A stretch of DNA of 64,000 nucleotides, taken from NCBI GenBank assembly GCA_044355655.1, contig JBIKXS010000002.1, positions 186,001 through 250,000 on the forward strand, written 5' to 3'. Each line of letters starts with the position of its first letter. Within the stretch, counting starts at the first letter, position 1. The DNA is from UBA3064 sp023258775. Its GTDB lineage: Bacteria > Pseudomonadota > Gammaproteobacteria > Burkholderiales > Burkholderiaceae_E. Both the position numbers and the translations under genes were made by a program. Under the pieces are notes generated by a model. The model made no database searches, was not told where the DNA came from, and saw only the letters and a program-made list of their open reading frames with translations. Shown piece after piece: positions 61,307-64,000 of the stretch.

Positions 61307-61366
61307 GACTAAGCACGCAAAATGTGTCTTCAACGACCAAGGTTAGCGCTTAAAAGCACTGTCGCT

Positions 61367-61395
61367 TTGACAAAAATCCCGCTTCAAGCCATACT
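61367..61395 (+). promoter_or_regulatory. Promoter for the tRNA-Gly/tRNA-Cys transcript
   Basis: A consensus TTGACA -35 box at 61367-61372 and CATACT at 61390-61395 with 17-base spacing, placed 18 bases before the tRNA-Gly 5' end. Spacing and position are right for a sigma-70 tRNA promoter. Confidence 0.75.
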
Positions 61396-61413
61396 CCGCA
61401 GTCTAGTCATAAC

Positions 61414-61489
61414 GCGGGAATAGCTCAGTTGGTAGAGCGCAACCTTGCCAAGGTTGAGGTCGCGAGTTCGAGACTCGTTTCCCGCTCCA
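61414..61489 (+). tRNA. tRNA-Gly (anticodon GCC)
   Basis: A 76-base cloverleaf with encoded CCA. The acceptor arm is gcgggaa pairing with ttcccgc, the D arm contains agctcagttggtagagc, the anticodon loop reads ttGCCaa, and the T arm contains gttcgagac. Probably cotranscribed with tRNA-Cys. Confidence 0.97.
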
Positions 61490-61581
61490 ACGTTTTTGCC
61501 AACACGCAAAGCCGACGATGGCCTTTATTTTGCGCCATTGATTTTGAATGGTGTTTAAGCTGGCAAAACAAACACATCCCT

Positions 61582-61655
61582 GGCGGGGTGGCAGAGTGGT
61601 TATGCAGCGGCCTGCAAAGCCGTGGACGCCGGTTCGATTCCGACCCCCGCCTCCA
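61582..61655 (+). tRNA. tRNA-Cys (anticodon GCA)
   Basis: A 74-base cloverleaf with encoded CCA. The acceptor stem is ggcgggg pairing with ccccgcc, the anticodon loop is ctGCAaa, and the T loop region is ggttcgattcc. It lies 92 bases after tRNA-Gly with no obvious promoter of its own. Confidence 0.97.
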
Positions 61656-61728
61656 AATCAACGAATGAGCGAACCGTGGTTAAGGTGATAGACGCTCTGC
61701 TTGATCTCAAAGCGTCATCTTGAGAAAT

Positions 61729-61869
61729 TCAGGGATTTCGGCAAGCCGTCGGGCAGGGTGCCTCACCGATAGGTTCAGAGCCTTTAATTGATGTGGCAAT
61801 GTCAAATAGGCTGTACACGATACAGACCGACAGCGCGAGCACTGCAAAGCGGAGAAACAATTGCCTCAT
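61729..61869 (-). CDS. Possible small membrane peptide, 46 residues
   Basis: A 46-codon ATG-initiated frame on the minus strand within the 334-base gap between tRNA-Cys and tRNA-Leu. It encodes a basic start (MRQLFLR), a hydrophobic segment (FAVLALSVCIVYSLF) and a short tail with two Cys residues (APCPTACRNP). The layout suits a small inner-membrane or exported peptide. No clear ribosome-binding site is visible, and I recognise no family. The rest of this gap holds only the tRNA-Leu promoter. Confidence 0.3.
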   Translation of the reverse strand: MRQLFLRFAVLALSVCIVYSLFDIATSIKGSEPIGEAPCPTACRNP

Positions 61870-61966
61870 GGATTAGCCGTAGTTTGAGAATCTTTGAGAT
61901 CATAACGTAGATCGGCCTATTGCTGTGCGTTGTTGGCGGATCTGTGCATCCTGCCGGTGATCTGCG

Positions 61967-61972
61967 TATACT
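61967..61972 (+). promoter_or_regulatory. -10 box for tRNA-Leu
   Basis: TATACT at 61967-61972 lies 17 bases before the tRNA-Leu 5' end, a suitable distance for a -10 hexamer. The -35 is weak (TGTGCA with 18-base spacing). Confidence 0.5.
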
Positions 61973-61989
61973 TCATGCCTTGCCAACGC

Positions 61990-62077
61990 GCGCCCATGGC
62001 GAAACAGGTAGACGCAAGGGACTTAAAATCCCTCGATCATTGCGATCGTGCCGGTTCGACTCCGGCTGGGCGCACCA
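61990..62077 (+). tRNA. tRNA-Leu (anticodon TAA)
   Basis: An 88-base class II tRNA with encoded CCA and a long variable arm. The acceptor stem gcgccca pairs with tgggcgc, the anticodon loop reads ctTAAaa, the variable stem uses cgatcattgcgatcg, and the T arm uses ccggttcgactccgg. The 3' 41 bases also form the antisense of the end of the esterase gene. Confidence 0.97.
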
Positions 62078-62705
62078 AAAGCTCAATGGCAGGCCAAGCC
62101 TGCTCAAGCATATGGGGCTGAGCAGCCTCATTGGGGTGGATCCTGTCAGATTGGAACAGGTTTAAGTCAAATTCCTTACCCTGCATCAAGAAAGGCACTA
62201 GCGAGATCTGTTGCTCTTTGGCAATCGCAGGGAAGAGACGCTCGAACGATTGCCCATAAGTTCCATAGTTAGGCGGCATACGCATCCCTATAAGCAGCAC
62301 CTTTGCTGATTTAGCCTTTGATTGTTTGATCATCGAAACCAATTGCGATCGACTTGTTTCAAGCGGCAGGCCTCGGAGTGCATCATTACCTCCAAGCGCA
62401 ATAAGAACCCAACGGGGCCGGTGTTTATCAAGAAGCGCTGGAAGGCGACTCAAACCGCCTGCTGTTGTCTCGCCGCTCAGGCTTGCATTGATGACCTTAA
62501 TCGCTGAATGCGCCGGTGAGCGCTGGAATCTCGCCTCCAAAAGTGAAACCCAACCACGGCCTCGCTTGAGTCCATACTCGGCCGACCAACTGTCACCAAG
62601 CACCAATAGGGTTCCCGTTGAGCCGGTCTTTTCACTTGCCGTTACACTCCGCACGCTGCCTGTCTGCAGGAGAAGCCAGCCACAGGCAGCTAGGCCTCGT
62701 GACAT
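62037..62705 (-). CDS. tesA: SGNH/GDSL hydrolase, TesA-like esterase/lysophospholipase
   Basis: An exported GDSL hydrolase of about 222 residues. Block I is VLGDSWSAEYGLKRGRGW with the nucleophile Ser, block III is LIALGGNDALRG, and block V is DRIHPNEAAQ with the Asp/His pair. The region before the domain is a signal peptide (LAACGWLLLQTG). ATG at 62705 gives a compact signal peptide and has a weak GGCGG upstream. An ATG at 62753 is the alternative, but would abut the divergent ABC gene start. The C terminus (VRPAGVEPARSQ) is encoded by the antisense of tRNA-Leu. Confidence 0.83.
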   Translation of the reverse strand: MSRGLAACGWLLLQTGSVRSVTASEKTGSTGTLLVLGDSWSAEYGLKRGRGWVSLLEARFQRSPAHSAIKVINASLSGETTAGGLSRLPALLDKHRPRWVLIALGGNDALRGLPLETSRSQLVSMIKQSKAKSAKVLLIGMRMPPNYGTYGQSFERLFPAIAKEQQISLVPFLMQGKEFDLNLFQSDRIHPNEAAQPHMLEQAWPAIELLVRPAGVEPARSQ

Positions 62706-62751
62706 AGACCGCCCAATCCATAGCCTTCTTCCCTGATTTCGTGGACTCTTC

Positions 62752-63420
62752 ATGCATGCCATTATCGCAAAGGACTTGACCCGCATTGTTCGTGATGCTG
62801 ATCGGGCCCTAGCTATCGTTGATCAGCTCAGTTTCTCAGTGCCAATTGCCTGTAGTTTTTGCGTGACAGGTCCCTCCGGTTCGGGGAAATCAAGTTTGCT
62901 AAGCCTCCTAGCCGGTCTCGATCTTCCAAGTGCAGGCCGTCTAGAGATTCTTGGCAAAGACATAGCGACCCTCAGCGAGGAGGAACGCACCCGATTTCGA
63001 GGTCAGCACTTGGGTTTTGTCTTTCAAAACCATCAACTGCTACACCAACTCACTGCACTCGAAAACATTATGTTGCCTCTTGAAATACAGGGCCGTCCTC
63101 ATGCCAGAGCGCAGGCTGTAGAACTTCTAGGCGAAGTAGGGCTCAGCGAACGTGCGCACCACTACCCAAGCACCTTATCAGGTGGTGAACAACAGCGCGT
63201 CGGGTTGGCTCGGGCCTTTGCGATCAGGCCGCAACTGCTATTAGCTGATGAACCCACAGGAAGTCTGGATGCACAAACTGGTGAGCGAATCGCAAACCTC
63301 ATGTTCGACTTGAACAAGAGCCATGGCACAACACTCGTTCTCGTCACCCATGATGAGGCGCTTGCGGCCAGATGCGATCAAGGCATTCGATTAAGTGCAG
63401 GTCGTGGCACACCACGATAA
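62752..63420 (+). CDS. ABC transporter ATP-binding protein (LolD/YbbA-like)
   Basis: A 222-residue ABC ATPase of the MacB/LolD group. Walker A is GPSGSGKSSLLSLL, the signature is LSGGEQQRVGLARAF, Walker B is LLLADEPTGSLD and the switch His is in VLVTHDEALA. It is divergent from the tesA-like gene, as ybbA is in E. coli, but no permease gene follows; the next gene is convergent. The partner permease is missing or encoded elsewhere. Confidence 0.88.
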   Translation: MHAIIAKDLTRIVRDADRALAIVDQLSFSVPIACSFCVTGPSGSGKSSLLSLLAGLDLPSAGRLEILGKDIATLSEEERTRFRGQHLGFVFQNHQLLHQLTALENIMLPLEIQGRPHARAQAVELLGEVGLSERAHHYPSTLSGGEQQRVGLARAFAIRPQLLLADEPTGSLDAQTGERIANLMFDLNKSHGTTLVLVTHDEALAARCDQGIRLSAGRGTPR

Positions 63421-63481
63421 AGCGCTAGGCCCAAAAGACTAAACCCAAAGCACTAGGCCCGAAGCGCTGAGCGCTGAGCCC
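63419..63481. repeat. Degenerate tandem repeat, 14-bp units
   Basis: Begins in the stop codon of the ABC ATPase gene. Units are aaagcgctaggccc, aaaagactaaaccc and aaagcactaggccc, followed by a variant with an internal 7-base duplication (gagcgct). It fills most of the gap between two convergent genes. No terminator hairpin with a U-tract is seen. Confidence 0.85.
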
Positions 63482-63488
63482 TATGCCC

Positions 63489-64000
63489 TTAGACCATCTG
63501 ACCAAAACAGCTTGATATAGACTCGGCCAATGCGTCAAAGGGCATTGCCATATAGCGGCAGTTTGATTCAGTCCATCGCGCCGCGGCGTCGGCATGCAAA
63601 AAGGCTGCTGCCGCTGCTAAGACTTGGGCATGGATTGTTGGGTGCCTTGCCAAGAGCGCAGCGACAACGCCACAAAGGACATCGCCTGAACCCGCTTGCG
63701 CAAGCGCTGGGGCTGATCGGTCGATGATCACGCTTTGATAGCCTGGCGACTGAACCAAACTGCCGGCGCCCTTAAGAATGACTGTACAAGCTGTTAGATC
63801 GACTAATCGATTCACTGCTTCGAAGCGATCACGCTCAACCTCGTCGCGTGAGATGCCTAAGAGTCTGGCAGCCTCAAGCGGATGGGGTGTAAGCACAACA
63901 CTTCTTGCTGGTTTGGGCCTGAGGCTCGCGTAGGCGTTATGCTCATTACTCAAACCCTCAGCTGATGCGATCTCTTCAGTTTGAATGATCGCAAGTTCTC
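63489..64000 (-). CDS. ADP-dependent NAD(P)H-hydrate dehydratase, 5' end beyond the window
   Basis: C-terminal part of a carbohydrate-kinase-like repair enzyme that converts NAD(P)H hydrate back to NAD(P)H. VVLTPHPLEAARLLG and LAQAGSGDVLCGVVAALLA are diagnostic of the NnrD domain. The frame stays open to base 64000, so an internal TTG at 63953 is not the true start. It may be the bifunctional Nnr protein with an N-terminal epimerase domain, which cannot be seen here. Confidence 0.9.
   Translation of the reverse strand, partial: ELAIIQTEEIASAEGLSNEHNAYASLRPKPARSVVLTPHPLEAARLLGISRDEVERDRFEAVNRLVDLTACTVILKGAGSLVQSPGYQSVIIDRSAPALAQAGSGDVLCGVVAALLARHPTIHAQVLAAAAAFLHADAAARWTESNCRYMAMPFDALAESISSCFGQMV

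Overview
The window looks like chromosomal DNA of a betaproteobacterium, most likely of the order Burkholderiales. The main reason is the conserved gene order from 38.5 kb to 64 kb: rluC, a phosphoglycolate-phosphatase-like HAD gene, a Rieske protein, an S49 peptidase, an RsmI-like methylase, maf, the YceD/DUF177 gene, rpmF, plsX, fabH, fabD, fabG, acpP, fabF, then mucD, lepA, lepB, rnc, era, recO, pdxJ, acpS, nagZ, uvrC, pgsA and tRNA genes. No phage, insertion sequence, integrase or CRISPR array was seen.

Region 1 (1-13.6 kb) is the accessory part. A truncated SDR dehydrogenase and a lone molybdenum-hydroxylase large subunit read rightward. Facing them is a nine-gene leftward operon: FAD subunit, [2Fe-2S] subunit and molybdopterin subunit of a second molybdenum hydroxylase, then a branched-chain-type ABC importer (binding protein, two permeases, two ATPases) and an acetamidase/formamidase. 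The arrangement suggests uptake of a small organic compound, probably nitrogenous, followed by hydroxylation and amide hydrolysis. The substrate cannot be read from the sequence. A GNAT acetyltransferase ends the region.

Region 2 (13.8-30.9 kb) holds housekeeping and mixed genes: prfC, a secreted DRGH nuclease, parE, parC, an SDR, a lipoprotein metallo-beta-lactamase-fold hydrolase, a 3-hydroxyisobutyryl-CoA-hydrolase-like protein, htpG, a spermidine-synthase-like protein preceded by 13-bp tandem repeats, a Nudix hydrolase, a MoxR/VWA pair and two small c-type cytochromes.

Region 3 (30.9-38.5 kb) reads leftward: rne, moaA, fdhD and a fused mobA-moeA. These make and mature molybdenum cofactor, so the window contains both Moco enzymes and part of their cofactor supply.

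Region 4 (38.5-64 kb) is the conserved core described above. It covers fatty-acid and phospholipid synthesis, translation GTPases, envelope proteolysis, RNA processing and DNA repair, and ends with tRNA-Gly, tRNA-Cys, tRNA-Leu, a TesA-like esterase, an ABC ATPase and a truncated NAD(P)H-hydrate dehydratase. Two departures from the usual order stand out. The rpoE-rseA-rseB block expected between fabF and mucD is absent, and FabG carries an N-terminal extension and an internal insertion.

A recurrent minor theme is short tandem duplication between or at the ends of genes, with a different unit each time (13, 13, 5/9, 16 and 14 bp). Genes are tightly packed, with many 4-bp stop/start overlaps and several convergent 3' overlaps. 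All family assignments come from reading motifs by eye; no database search was run.
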